Positions 55,103-63,766 of a DNA stretch of 64,000 bases are shown in pieces. Within the stretch, counting starts at the first letter, position 1. Every line of letters starts with the position of its first letter. The translations under genes and the position numbers were made by a program. The stretch spans positions 186,001-250,000 of the forward strand of contig NZ_RKQK01000005.1 in assembly GCF_003814915.1 (NCBI RefSeq), given 5' to 3'. This stretch comes from Pacificibacter maritimus. Lineage in GTDB: Bacteria > Pseudomonadota > Alphaproteobacteria > Rhodobacterales > Rhodobacteraceae. A model generated the notes under the pieces. The model had not been told where the DNA came from and did no database searches. It was given only the letters and a program-made list of their open reading frames with translations.

Positions 55103-56002
55103 ATGTCCAAAGTTGTTGTCGTCGGAAGTATCAATATCGATTTCACGGTTCGACTTCCGCATTGGCCCGCGATAGGCGAAACTATTTTTGGTTCAGATGC
55201 TGCCACATCTGTTGGCGGCAAGGGAGCCAATCAGGCGGTGGCTGTTGCGCGTCTTGGCGGCAATGTGCATTTCGTGGCTGCTGTTGGCGAGGATTCATTT
55301 GCGGACATGGCAACCACGGCATGCCATCAAAATAATGTTTCTGCCGCGTTTCTTGAAGCTGATGGGCCGACGGGGCTTGCTTTTATCGACATCGGACCAA
55401 ATGGCGACAATATCATTCGGCTCTCACCTGGCGCCAATGCAAAGCTGACGGATGAGTTTATAGACCGACGTTCATCTGTATTTACGGATGCAAAAGTTGT
55501 GCTGCTGCAAAATGAAATCTCGCTTTGTGCATCCATAGCTGCCGCGAAAGCAGGCAGAGCGGCGGGTGCCACAGTGATTATGGATCCCGCGCCAGCTGCT
55601 GTCCCCACTTGGGGTGTCGAAGAATTTAAGCATTTTGATCTCATTACCCCCAACAGTACCGAAGCTGGGGCTCTATTGGGGCAGGCGCCTCAGACCTTAG
55701 CCGAAGGTCAGCGCGCAGCGATGGCCCTAAAGGATCGTTTGGGTGTGGATGCGATTGTCACGATGGGAGAGAAAGGCGTTGCGTGGTGTATCAAGGGAGA
55801 GAGTGGTCAAGCGCCCTGTCCCAGAGTTGATGCAATCGACACTGTCGCGGCGGGTGACTGCTTTAATGGTGCACTGGCGACCGCGATATCGCAGGGTAAA
55901 CCACAGTTTGATGCGATCAAATTTGCCTTAAAAGCAGCTGCGTTGGCCACAACACGTCATGGCGCAATCGATTCGCTGCCTTATCTGAATGACTTGCTGT
56001 GA
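55103..56002 (+). CDS. rbsK: Ribokinase-like sugar kinase (PfkB family)
   Basis: 299 residues. VVVVGSINIDFTVRLPHWPA, the N-terminal signature GGKGANQAVAVARLGG (38-53) and the late IDTVAAGDCFNGALATA, with the catalytic Asp at about 252, are intact. The NSTEAGAL motif near 190 is also present. It phosphorylates ribose or a related sugar after uptake. AAAGGCGGA lies before the ATG. The regulator gene follows after 54 bases. Confidence 0.88.
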   Translation: MSKVVVVGSINIDFTVRLPHWPAIGETIFGSDAATSVGGKGANQAVAVARLGGNVHFVAAVGEDSFADMATTACHQNNVSAAFLEADGPTGLAFIDIGPNGDNIIRLSPGANAKLTDEFIDRRSSVFTDAKVVLLQNEISLCASIAAAKAGRAAGATVIMDPAPAAVPTWGVEEFKHFDLITPNSTEAGALLGQAPQTLAEGQRAAMALKDRLGVDAIVTMGEKGVAWCIKGESGQAPCPRVDAIDTVAAGDCFNGALATAISQGKPQFDAIKFALKAAALATTRHGAIDSLPYLNDLL

Positions 56003-56056
56003 AATTCACAACACGCATCTAGCTTGTTCAAGCGCAACAAGATATCTGTTTGAATA

Positions 56057-57058
56057 ATGGCACGGATAAAAAACATAACAATCAAAGATGTTGCGGCACA
56101 TGCTGGTGTTTCCGTGGGGACTGTTTCAAGAGTGCTTGCCAAGAATCAAACGGTTAAAAAAGCACTGTTTGATCGGGTGAATGCGTCGATTGTTGAACTG
56201 GGGTTCAAGCCAAACCTTGCAGCGCGGGCCATGCGCGCCAAACATGTGAACGTGGTTGGTCTGATCGTTCCCGATATTACCAATCCGTTTTTTGCGCAAT
56301 TGGCGAACGAGTTAGAGCGGTTTTCGTCAGATCACAATCACGCGCTGATCCTAGCGAGTTCTCGAAACCAGTGGCAACATGAAGCGCTGCAACTACAAGC
56401 TATTTTAGAACATAAGCCCAAAGCCGTGCTGATCGTACCGTCTGACGAGAACAGATCTATCGACGTCCCTGATGATACTTTGGTGCTGGCGCTTGATCGA
56501 AATGTCGATGGGATAGGGTCAATTTGTACCGATCAAATGGCCAGTGCAGCATTGGCCCTAGATCATCTGATCGAACTGGGGCATCGAAAAATCCTATATA
56601 TTGCGGGCCCTGAAAACACTGCAACCGCGCGCCAACGCAAAGATGGTTTTTGTGCCAGAGTGAATGAACTCAAAGACCAAGGCGTTGATATTGATCTGCG
56701 TGTGACGGGTGGGGCGTTTAGCTTTGAATCGGGCGATCAAATCGCGCGTGAGGTGCTATCACAGCCCAATCCGCCGACCGCGATTGCAACCGCGAGTGAT
56801 CAGCAGGCCATTGGCGTGATCCGTGCGGCGCGTGATATTGGAGTCGTGGTGCCCCAGCAGCTATCCGTGATCGGCTTTGATGATATCGCATTGGCGGATA
56901 TCGTGGTGCCTAGGCTGACGACAATTCGCCAGCCCGTCGCGGATATAGCCAAGTGCGCAATCGACCGTTTATTTGATGATACGCCAGCCGACAGTGATGC
57001 ATTGTTTATGGGGGAACTGATTGTCCGCCGCACAACTGCTGTCGTGTCTAAGGCTTAG
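56057..57058 (+). CDS. LacI-family transcriptional repressor
   Basis: 333 residues. The helix-turn-helix is TIKDVAAHAGVSVGTVSRVL at about 8-27, with the hinge helix PNLAARAMRAKHVN, then a periplasmic-binding-protein-like core (VGLIVPDITNPFFAQLANEL). LSVIGFDDIALADIV and TTIRQPVADIAKCAIDRLF are the usual C-terminal parts. The palindromes at 55023, 57662 and 57717 are good candidates for its operators. Its end overlaps the opposing mutarotase gene by 11 bases. Confidence 0.93.
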   Translation: MARIKNITIKDVAAHAGVSVGTVSRVLAKNQTVKKALFDRVNASIVELGFKPNLAARAMRAKHVNVVGLIVPDITNPFFAQLANELERFSSDHNHALILASSRNQWQHEALQLQAILEHKPKAVLIVPSDENRSIDVPDDTLVLALDRNVDGIGSICTDQMASAALALDHLIELGHRKILYIAGPENTATARQRKDGFCARVNELKDQGVDIDLRVTGGAFSFESGDQIAREVLSQPNPPTAIATASDQQAIGVIRAARDIGVVVPQQLSVIGFDDIALADIVVPRLTTIRQPVADIAKCAIDRLFDDTPADSDALFMGELIVRRTTAVVSKA

Positions 57059-57518
57059 TTTCGATTACATCCTCAGGTCTGATGACGCCTTTGCGGAAGA
57101 TAAAGCAGCCAAAAAATCGTGTTTCGCCAGTTTGCACAATTGCATAGGCGGTTTTTGCGAGATCGTAGAATTTAAATCGTTCAACCTGCCGAGTGGGCTC
57201 TGAGCGGCCATCGAATTTTGCGATACAGCTGTCGACTTCTCGCTGCACATCAGGTCGCCCAGTCGGATCGCCGACGACCTCCATGGACATCGCATAGTCG
57301 TCGACAAACGTGTCTAGGGGCAAAACTGATAAGATTACTGACGTTGCCTCAGCGCTGCTCAGATTTTCCAGCATCAAGGGGCGTTTTAGCACCGTGTCTT
57401 GCGCGACAGACTGCGCAGGAAAGTTGCGATCGCATAAGACAATCAAGTCGCCATGCCCCATTGCGCGCAAGGCCTGCAATAGGTCTGCATTCAGTCGATG
57501 ATCAATTCCTTTAAGCAT
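57048..57518 (-). CDS. RbsD/FucU-family sugar mutarotase
   Basis: 156 residues from ATG 57518 with GGAG at the right distance; the longer reading is leader. It starts MLKGIDHRLNADLLQALRAM, with HGDLIVLCDRNFPAQS (the catalytic His), and ends FYDLAKTAYAIVQTGETRFF, closer to FucU than RbsD. It interconverts sugar anomers after transport. It is transcribed away from the ABC genes, from the same operator region, and its 3' end overlaps the repressor gene. Confidence 0.85.
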   Translation of the reverse strand: MLKGIDHRLNADLLQALRAMGHGDLIVLCDRNFPAQSVAQDTVLKRPLMLENLSSAEATSVILSVLPLDTFVDDYAMSMEVVGDPTGRPDVQREVDSCIAKFDGRSEPTRQVERFKFYDLAKTAYAIVQTGETRFFGCFIFRKGVIRPEDVIETKP

Positions 57519-57661
57519 TCTTTGCTCCGTTCGGATCGGTGTGTTGCGATGGGCTGAGGCGTTTTCGCCATGTGGCTTGAGTGAAACTTGCATAAATAGG
57601 CCTGCTTTAGACCCTTTTATAGTCAGCTTAGCGTAGTTTTTTAGTGATTGCATTCAAAATA

Positions 57662-57675
57662 ATGAAACGTTTCAT
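57662..57675. promoter_or_regulatory. LacI-type operator 2
   Basis: ATGAAACGTTTCAT, identical to operator 1, and followed by the same ATTGACT sequence as that copy. It sits between the divergent mutarotase and binding-protein genes. Confidence 0.8.
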
Positions 57676-57716
57676 ATTGACTCGCGATAGATCTTATCAT
57701 TAATTCGACCTGTTGT

Positions 57717-57728
57717 TGAAACGTTTCA
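57717..57728. promoter_or_regulatory. LacI-type operator 3
   Basis: TGAAACGTTTCA, the 12-base core of the same palindrome, 54 bases centre-to-centre from operator 2. This spacing would allow looping or cooperative binding. Confidence 0.75.
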
Positions 57729-57747
57729 TTTATCTTGGAGGAGAGAA

Positions 57748-57798
57748 ATGCAGCGGGTGACAGCGCGCAAGCGCAAGTGCAAATCGGACGGGCTTTGA
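57748..57798 (+). CDS. Possible 16-residue leader peptide
   Basis: ATG with a strong GGAGG six bases upstream, then a frame MQRVTARKRKCKSDGL that ends in TGA. It is rich in Arg/Lys and lies between operator 3 and the binding-protein gene. It could be a translated leader, or a by-product of rearrangement; evidence is only the ribosome site. Confidence 0.3.
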   Translation: MQRVTARKRKCKSDGL

Positions 57799-57878
57799 AT
57801 GCTCCGATGTGCAGCTGTCATGACAGAAGTTATTTAACAGTGCGGGTTTCGCGCACAAATTCCTTGGGAGGAAAAACT

Positions 57879-58799
57879 ATGAAATTTATGAAACTGGCTG
57901 CTGTTGCAGCGACAAGCCTAATGGTTCTCACAACCAGCGTATCTGCAGACGAAGAGCGCCCAGTGGTTGGGCTGGTCATGAAGTCGCTGGCAAATGAGTT
58001 CTTTCAAAACATGTTGGTCGGCGCGCAAGCTCATGCAGAAAAGCGCGGCGATTATGATTTGATCGCTGTTGGCATGCAGAACGAAACCGACTTTGAATCT
58101 CAGATCAATGCGGTCAACAATTTTATCACACAGGGCGTGGATGCAATCGTACTTGCGCCAGCTGATAGCCGCGCGATGGTGCGACCGCTCAAACGCGCAA
58201 TGGAAGCTGGCATTACAGTGATCAATTTTGACGTCGCCTTAGACACCGAAGCGAAAGAACAGCAAGGTGTTGAGCTCGCGTTTGTTGGACCAGACAACCG
58301 CGAAGGCGCGAAAATGGCAGGCGATGCCCTTGCAGCAGCTCTGCCGAGTGGCGCAAAAGTCGTCATTATCGAAGGCAACCCTGGTGCTGATAACGCAACG
58401 CAGCGTCGCCTTGGGTTTGAAGATTCCATTGCCCAAGCAGGGCTGACCTTGTTGGACAGTCGTACGGCCTATTGGGAAACAGAAGAAGCCAATTCAGTCT
58501 TTGCCAACATGCTGACGGCCAATCCTGACATTCAAGGTGTGATGGCGGCAAACGACTCTATGGCGATTGGTGTTGTTCAAGCGCTGTCCTCAGCAGGTCG
58601 CGACGACATTCTCGTTGTTGGTTTCGACAATGTCCCTGCTGCAGCGCAATTGGTGAAAGAGGGCAAGTTGTTGGCCACAGTTGATCAGTTTGGCACCGAA
58701 ATGGCCGCGAATGCGATTGATATGGCCATCGACGTTGTGCAAGGCGCGCCTGAACTTGAAGGCTGGGTGCGCACGCCCATCGAATTGGTTACTCAATAA
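57879..58799 (+). CDS. rbsB: Sugar ABC transporter, periplasmic binding protein (RbsB-like)
   Basis: 306 residues from ATG 57879 (GGGAGGAA before it); a longer in-frame reading from 57735 is leader. The signal peptide is MKFMKLAAVAATSLMVLTTS, cut near SADE. VVGLVMKSLANEFFQNMLVG, QINAVNNFITQGVDAIVLAP, VAFVGPDNREGAKMAGDAL-like segments and VVGFDNVPAAAQLVKEGKLL fit the ribose-type fold. It captures a pentose or similar sugar. It is the first gene of the ABC unit. Confidence 0.9.
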   Translation: MKFMKLAAVAATSLMVLTTSVSADEERPVVGLVMKSLANEFFQNMLVGAQAHAEKRGDYDLIAVGMQNETDFESQINAVNNFITQGVDAIVLAPADSRAMVRPLKRAMEAGITVINFDVALDTEAKEQQGVELAFVGPDNREGAKMAGDALAAALPSGAKVVIIEGNPGADNATQRRLGFEDSIAQAGLTLLDSRTAYWETEEANSVFANMLTANPDIQGVMAANDSMAIGVVQALSSAGRDDILVVGFDNVPAAAQLVKEGKLLATVDQFGTEMAANAIDMAIDVVQGAPELEGWVRTPIELVTQ

Positions 58800-58893
58800 G
58801 CCAGTATGAGCATTGCTTACCGCACCACGCATCGTTGCGGTAAGCCACATCATATCTTTCCATAAAATGACGACTGAAGTTGAGGTCCCTTTC

Positions 58894-60438
58894 ATGCAAT
58901 CTGTCACCCAGCTGATCCCTGACTTGCTCTGCGTCAGCGATTTGAAAAAACACTTCGGTGGCGTCAAAGCGCTGGATGGCGTTGATCTAAACGTGCGCCA
59001 AGGCGAAGTGCATGCCCTTGTCGGGGAGAACGGCGCGGGAAAATCGACACTGATTAAGGTGTTAACGGGAATCCATATGCCGACCGATGGGCAGATTTCA
59101 TTTGCGGGAAAGCCTTTTGACGCTGGATCCCCGCATGCCTCCAAAGATGTCGGTATTCAGGTGGTCCACCAAGAATTCAACTTGCTTGAACATCTCTCAA
59201 TCGCAGAAAATATCTCTATCGAAGACCTGCCGACAAGCCGTTGGGGTCTTTTGAACCGAACCGAAATGCGCAGCCGTGCAGTGGTGGCAATCGCAGCGGT
59301 CGGATTGGACGGTGTGAATGTGAACCGGCCTGTTTCGAGCCTTGGAATTGCGCACCGTCAGTTGATCGAAATCGCGCGATCTTTGCAATCTGACAGCAAG
59401 CTTTTGATCTTGGATGAACCCACCGCGACACTGACGGAACGCGAAAAAGTGAAGCTGTTTAAAATCATTCAAAACGTAAAAGAACAAGGCGTGTCGGTTT
59501 TGTTTGTCTCTCATCACCTCGATGAAGTGTTCCAGATCTGTGATCGCGTGACGGTGTTTCGAAATGGTAAAACCGTCATCACGCAAGACATAGATCAGAC
59601 CTCACCAAGTGAGGTCGTATCACATATGGTTGGGCGTCACGTCGATCATACAGACGCGAGCGCCGCGCAGGCGGTTCCTTTTGGGCCAATTGCCCTGCGC
59701 ACAAAGGAGTTGAAAACAATTGCCAATCGCAGCGAACAAGGCGTCTCTATCGCAGTTCAATCGGGGGAAATTTTGGGCATCGCAGGTTTGGTTGGCGCTG
59801 GGCGCACAGAATTTCTGCGCGCAATATTTGCAGCCGATAAGTCAAATGGCGGCACTGTATACATCAAGGAAAAGCAGGTAAAATTTCGCGGACCTCGCGA
59901 CGCAATCGATGCGGGTATTGGTTTTGTCACCGAAGATCGCAAAGACGAAGGGCTGATCTTGCAGATGCCGATTTCGATGAACATCAGCATGGTCAATTTG
60001 AAGAAACTGTTTCGTACGGGCCTTATTCGACATTTCGCAGAGCACCATCAAGCGGTGAAATACGGTGATAACTTGCAGATGAAATATGGCAAAACTGCCG
60101 ATGCGGCAGCATCACTTTCTGGGGGCAATCAGCAAAAAATTGTCCTTGCGAAATGGCTGGCAAGCAAACCTGCCGTACTGTTGCTTGACGAACCGACCCG
60201 TGGTGTCGATGTCGGGGCAAAGTTTGAAATATACGGCATACTACGTGCACTGGCCGCCGAAGGCGTGGCGATGATTGTGGTGTCGTCTGAACTGCCTGAA
60301 CTCATGACCTTGTCTGACCGAATAGCGGTGATGGCCGATCACAAAATTTCTGGCGTTCTGACGCGAAGTGAATACTCCGAAGAACGCATTTTACAACTCG
60401 CCTACGGGCAAACCGTCGAACAAAGGGTAGCCCAATGA
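58894..60438 (+). CDS. rbsA: Sugar ABC transporter ATPase (RbsA-like, two nucleotide-binding domains)
   Basis: 514 residues from ATG 58894, with TTGAGGT nine bases before (ATG 58867 also possible). First domain: Walker A GENGAGKSTLIKVL, a signature replaced by SSLGIAHRQLIEIARSL (no canonical LSGGQ), and Walker B LLILDEPTATLT. Second domain: AGLVGAGRTEFLRAI in place of Walker A, LSGGNQQKIVLAKWL signature, and VLLLDEPTRGVDVGAKFEIY. This division of motifs is normal for RbsA/MglA ATPases. It overlaps the permease by four bases. Confidence 0.94.
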   Translation: MQSVTQLIPDLLCVSDLKKHFGGVKALDGVDLNVRQGEVHALVGENGAGKSTLIKVLTGIHMPTDGQISFAGKPFDAGSPHASKDVGIQVVHQEFNLLEHLSIAENISIEDLPTSRWGLLNRTEMRSRAVVAIAAVGLDGVNVNRPVSSLGIAHRQLIEIARSLQSDSKLLILDEPTATLTEREKVKLFKIIQNVKEQGVSVLFVSHHLDEVFQICDRVTVFRNGKTVITQDIDQTSPSEVVSHMVGRHVDHTDASAAQAVPFGPIALRTKELKTIANRSEQGVSIAVQSGEILGIAGLVGAGRTEFLRAIFAADKSNGGTVYIKEKQVKFRGPRDAIDAGIGFVTEDRKDEGLILQMPISMNISMVNLKKLFRTGLIRHFAEHHQAVKYGDNLQMKYGKTADAAASLSGGNQQKIVLAKWLASKPAVLLLDEPTRGVDVGAKFEIYGILRALAAEGVAMIVVSSELPELMTLSDRIAVMADHKISGVLTRSEYSEERILQLAYGQTVEQRVAQ

Positions 60439-61421
60439 GCGATACAACCGTCACACCAACGAAAACAATTACCGTCCAAGGCCTGTTGCAAAGCACTGGT
60501 ATCGGCTTGGCCTTGTTCCTCTTGATTGTGTTCTTTTCCCTCTCATCAGAACATTTCTTAACCTCTGGGAATATTTCAAACATTCTAACCCAAATCACGA
60601 TTAACTTGATCCTTGGGGTGGGCATGACCTTTGTGATTTTGATTGGCGGCATTGATTTGTCTGTGGGCTCTGTGCTGGCGTTTTCTTCAGTTGTCGCAGG
60701 AAAGGTCATGACTATGACAGGTCTGGGCGATGGGACAGTTATCGTATTTGCTGTCATGGCTGGCTTGGGTACAGGTATGCTTTGCGGACTGATGAACGGT
60801 GCCATTTCCGCTTGGTGGGGATTGCCTTCCTTTATCATTACTTTGGGGATGCTAAACATCGCACGCGGTGGAGCGCTGCATGTCGCAGAAGCGCGCACTA
60901 TCTATTCGTTTCCCTACGCCTTTGAAGAATTCGGCAGCATTTCATTTTTTGGAATCCCAATTTTGTTCCTATTGGCGTTGCTGCTTGTTTTGTTGGCATG
61001 GTTGATTTTGAATTTCACAGTCTTTGGGCGCATGGTCTACGGCATTGGAAACAACGAAGAGGCCGTCCGATTGGCGGGGCACAATGTGTTTCGCTACAAA
61101 GTTGGCGCTTTTGCAATTTGTGGGACCTGTGCAGGTCTTGGAGCGTTGGCTTATATGGCCCGCTTGAACATCGCCTCTCCGATCGCGGGTATAGCCTTTG
61201 AACTGGATGCAATCGCAGCCGTCATTATCGGCGGCACCTCACTGGCGGGTGGCCGAGGATCTGTTATAGGCACGCTGATGGGCGCCTTTATCATAGGCGT
61301 CTTGGCAAATGGCCTAATTTTAATGGGGCTAAATGACTTTATGCGCCAAATGATTACAGGTCTTGTCATCATTGTTGCGGTGATCGTGGATTATTACCGC
61401 GCCAAGTATGCAAACGTTTAG
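60435..61421 (+). CDS. rbsC: Sugar ABC transporter permease (RbsC-like)
   Basis: 328 residues, about ten helices. VGMTFVILIGGIDLSVGSVL, WWGLPSFIITLGMLNIARGG and AAVIIGGTSLAGGRGSVIGT are family signatures. It forms the inner-membrane channel. The start overlaps rbsA (ATGA), so RbsABC is a coupled unit. No clear terminator is seen in the following 77 bases. Confidence 0.93.
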   Translation: MSDTTVTPTKTITVQGLLQSTGIGLALFLLIVFFSLSSEHFLTSGNISNILTQITINLILGVGMTFVILIGGIDLSVGSVLAFSSVVAGKVMTMTGLGDGTVIVFAVMAGLGTGMLCGLMNGAISAWWGLPSFIITLGMLNIARGGALHVAEARTIYSFPYAFEEFGSISFFGIPILFLLALLLVLLAWLILNFTVFGRMVYGIGNNEEAVRLAGHNVFRYKVGAFAICGTCAGLGALAYMARLNIASPIAGIAFELDAIAAVIIGGTSLAGGRGSVIGTLMGAFIIGVLANGLILMGLNDFMRQMITGLVIIVAVIVDYYRAKYANV

Positions 61422-61498
61422 GGCCATCAATTTAGCAGGACCGTTTTGGCGATCGGCATCGCTGCGCTACTCAATGCAATGTTTGCACCAAAGGCGCA

Positions 61499-61714
61499 TC
61501 ATTTGTAGTTTTCGCGGCGGTCCGAAAAATCGCGCACACGTTTGCGCCACGTGCGGTAGCTGCCTGTTTTAAGTTCGGAGCGCATCAATGCTTTGACGTC
61601 CTTTTCCCCGATACCGTATTCGCGTTGAATATTGGCGAAACTGATATGATCACTGAGCGCCATTTGAATGATGTCGCTGACCTGTGCTTGTGTGAATTGC
61701 GTTGATTTTGTCAT
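61499..61714 (-). CDS. TIGR03643-type small protein
   Basis: 71 residues from ATG 61714. It reads [20 protein letters not shown] and [19 protein letters not shown], then [18 protein letters not shown], which matches the TIGR03643/DUF2805 family. It overlaps the DUF2256 gene by four bases. Function unknown. The repeated pairing with DUF2256 and photolyases suggests a shared role. Confidence 0.8.
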   Translation of the reverse strand: MTKSTQFTQAQVSDIIQMALSDHISFANIQREYGIGEKDVKALMRSELKTGSYRTWRKRVRDFSDRRENYK

Positions 61715-61863
61715 ACCGATTTCGCCTTTGTTGCTGCGCGTTGGCCACGGCAGCGTTTTGAACAATAGCGCACGTCTTCCCAGACTTTGGCCCATTTTTT
61801 GCGCCAAGTGAAAGGTCGTCTGCAGGTTGCGCATGTTTTTTGTGGCAGGTCAGTTTTTTTCAT
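61711..61863 (-). CDS. DUF2256 Cys-rich small protein
   Basis: 50 residues from ATG 61863. [20 protein letters not shown] is followed by VRYCSKRCR, so four Cys form a zinc-ribbon-like CxxC...CxxxC. The family is small and uncharacterised. It overlaps the photolyase stop by 14 bases and the next gene by four, so three genes are coupled on the reverse strand. Confidence 0.85.
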   Translation of the reverse strand: MKKTDLPQKTCATCRRPFTWRKKWAKVWEDVRYCSKRCRGQRAATKAKSV

Positions 61864-63382
61864 CGACGCCAATCTCACGTAGAAACCTTTGGCTGTCATC
61901 CGCAATGGCTTGGCGTTTGTCGTCATCCATGCGACCGAGCGTTTTATACATGAACCCCATGCGTGGATTGCTGTGCAAGAGTTTAGAATTGCGATCGATA
62001 AAATCCCAATACAAATAGTTGAATGGGCAGGCCTTGGGCCCGTTTTTGATGGTCGGTTTATAGCTGCAACTGTCGCAGTAGTTCGACATTTTCTTTATAT
62101 AGGATCCGCTGGCCGCATAGGGTTTCGATGCCAAAATTCCCCCATCTGCAAATAGGATCATGCCGCTGACATTGGGCAATTCCACCCATTCATAAGCATC
62201 AGCATAGACCAGCATGTACCAATTGTTGACGTCGTCAGGATCAATTCCCGCGAGCAAAGCAAAGTTCCCCAAAACCATCAGGCGTTGAATATGGTGGGCA
62301 TAGGCATTTTGTTTGGTTTCCAAAACACATTGGCGCAGGCAATTCATTTGCGTCTCGCCCGTCCAATAGAAATCGGGCAGGGGGCGCGTGGCACCAAGCA
62401 CATTCATATTTTTATATTCGGGCATTTTCAGCCAATAGATGCCGCGCACATATTCGCGCCATCCGAGGATCTGGCGGATGAAACCTTCGACAGCGTTGAG
62501 TGGCGCAGAGCCCTCGTAAAAGGCAGCCTCGGCGCGCCGAATACATTCAAGTGGCGTCAACAATCCGCAGTTTAAATACAGGCCGATATGACTGTGATAC
62601 ATCCATGGTTCATCTTGGATCATGGCATCTTGGTAGTCGCCGAATAAAGAAAGGCGTTGATCAATGAACTGATCCAATGCCTCCAACGCGCCACTACGGG
62701 TGACGGCGAAATGAAAGGGGGTTAGGTCGCCAAAATGATCGGGAAAAGCGATGTGAACCAGATCGATAACCTGTCGTGTGATCGCATCTACAGGCGTCTT
62801 ATATGTTTCAGGCACAGTCAGGTGTTTGGGGGGCGGCTTTCTATTCTCGGCGTCATAGTTCCATTGCCCACCTACGGGGGCGGTTCCGTCCATCAGCACG
62901 TTGTGTTTTCGGCGCATCTCGCGATAGAAAAATTCCATACGCAGCTGTTTACGCCCATCGGCCCAATCCGCGAATTCCGATGGAGTGGCAAGAAAACGGT
63001 CGTCTTCGCGCAATTCGACTGGCACGCTTAGTTCTGTACGCCATGTTTCAAATTCGCTGAGCAATCTGTATTCGGCGGGCTTGGTCAATACGACCTGTGA
63101 CACTGGGTGAGATGCTATAAAATTTTGCACCTCGCCAAGCAAAGAGCCTGTGTTGTTGGGGTCGTCATAGGCCACATACTGCACAGTATAACCTTGGGCG
63201 CGAAGATCCTGCGCGAAGTGGCGCATGGCGCTAAACACAAATGCGATTTTCTTTTTATGATGTTTTACATAGGTTGCTTCTTGTTTGACCTCGCAGATCA
63301 AAACGACATCATCTTTTGCAACGTCTTGCAGGGACGCGATGGACAGGCTGAGTTGGTCGCCCAGCACCAGCCTAAGTTTCAT
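61850..63382 (-). CDS. FeS-containing photolyase/cryptochrome (PhrB/CryB group)
   Basis: 510 residues. [20 protein letters not shown] and the N-terminal Rossmann-like domain identify the photolyase-related protein family (DPRP). C436, C439 and C452 in [20 protein letters not shown], plus an upstream Cys in NCLRQCVL, fit the [4Fe-4S] cluster of FeS bacterial cryptochromes. Members repair (6-4) photoproducts and bind FAD and a lumazine; some also affect photosynthesis gene expression. The aromatic and Trp-rich C-terminal FAD domain is complete. It is the first gene of the three-gene reverse unit. Confidence 0.92.
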   Translation of the reverse strand: MKLRLVLGDQLSLSIASLQDVAKDDVVLICEVKQEATYVKHHKKKIAFVFSAMRHFAQDLRAQGYTVQYVAYDDPNNTGSLLGEVQNFIASHPVSQVVLTKPAEYRLLSEFETWRTELSVPVELREDDRFLATPSEFADWADGRKQLRMEFFYREMRRKHNVLMDGTAPVGGQWNYDAENRKPPPKHLTVPETYKTPVDAITRQVIDLVHIAFPDHFGDLTPFHFAVTRSGALEALDQFIDQRLSLFGDYQDAMIQDEPWMYHSHIGLYLNCGLLTPLECIRRAEAAFYEGSAPLNAVEGFIRQILGWREYVRGIYWLKMPEYKNMNVLGATRPLPDFYWTGETQMNCLRQCVLETKQNAYAHHIQRLMVLGNFALLAGIDPDDVNNWYMLVYADAYEWVELPNVSGMILFADGGILASKPYAASGSYIKKMSNYCDSCSYKPTIKNGPKACPFNYLYWDFIDRNSKLLHSNPRMGFMYKTLGRMDDDKRQAIADDSQRFLREIGVDEKN

Positions 63383-63766
63383 GCTGCATACTCTGTGTGC
63401 TTTGCAAAGTGCACAGTTGATTGAGCGTAAAAACCAGAGTTTGCATAGGCACTTTCCCGTTGCTTGATATCGCGTTTGCCAGTCGATTGGGCGATACTTA
63501 GTTTACGGAAAAACAGACACTATGGATCATTCTTTCTTCACCGCATTCATGCCACGGTGAGCGGGGCGTGACCTTTCATTTATTGTGCCGACACTTTAAT
63601 TTCCTTGTGGTGAGGGCGCCGTCATCTCACTTTAATAGGATCGCTTGCTGCATGACTTTCCAAAGGGCAAGCCGCGCGTGTTTGACATGTGCCGAATTGT
63701 TGACTTCTTTGGCAAAGCTGCCAAATCTTTATTGCCCCTTTGGGCAAATACTGGTTTGTACCAAAT
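63383..63766. other. Intergenic region before the final ABC gene
   Basis: Divergent control region without a convincing gene on either strand. It includes a small TTGCCC-CTTT-GGGCAA dyad at 63732-63747, about 20 bases before the ATG of the ABC gene. No BioR box was recognised. Confidence 0.5.

Larger units (their letters stand above)
57519..57878. promoter_or_regulatory. Divergent control region of the sugar regulon
   Basis: About 360 bases between the mutarotase (reverse) and the binding-protein gene (forward). It contains two copies of the repressor palindrome, a TTGACT directly after the first (57679-57684, a possible -35), and a 16-codon leader frame at 57748. No other gene is seen. Confidence 0.7.
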
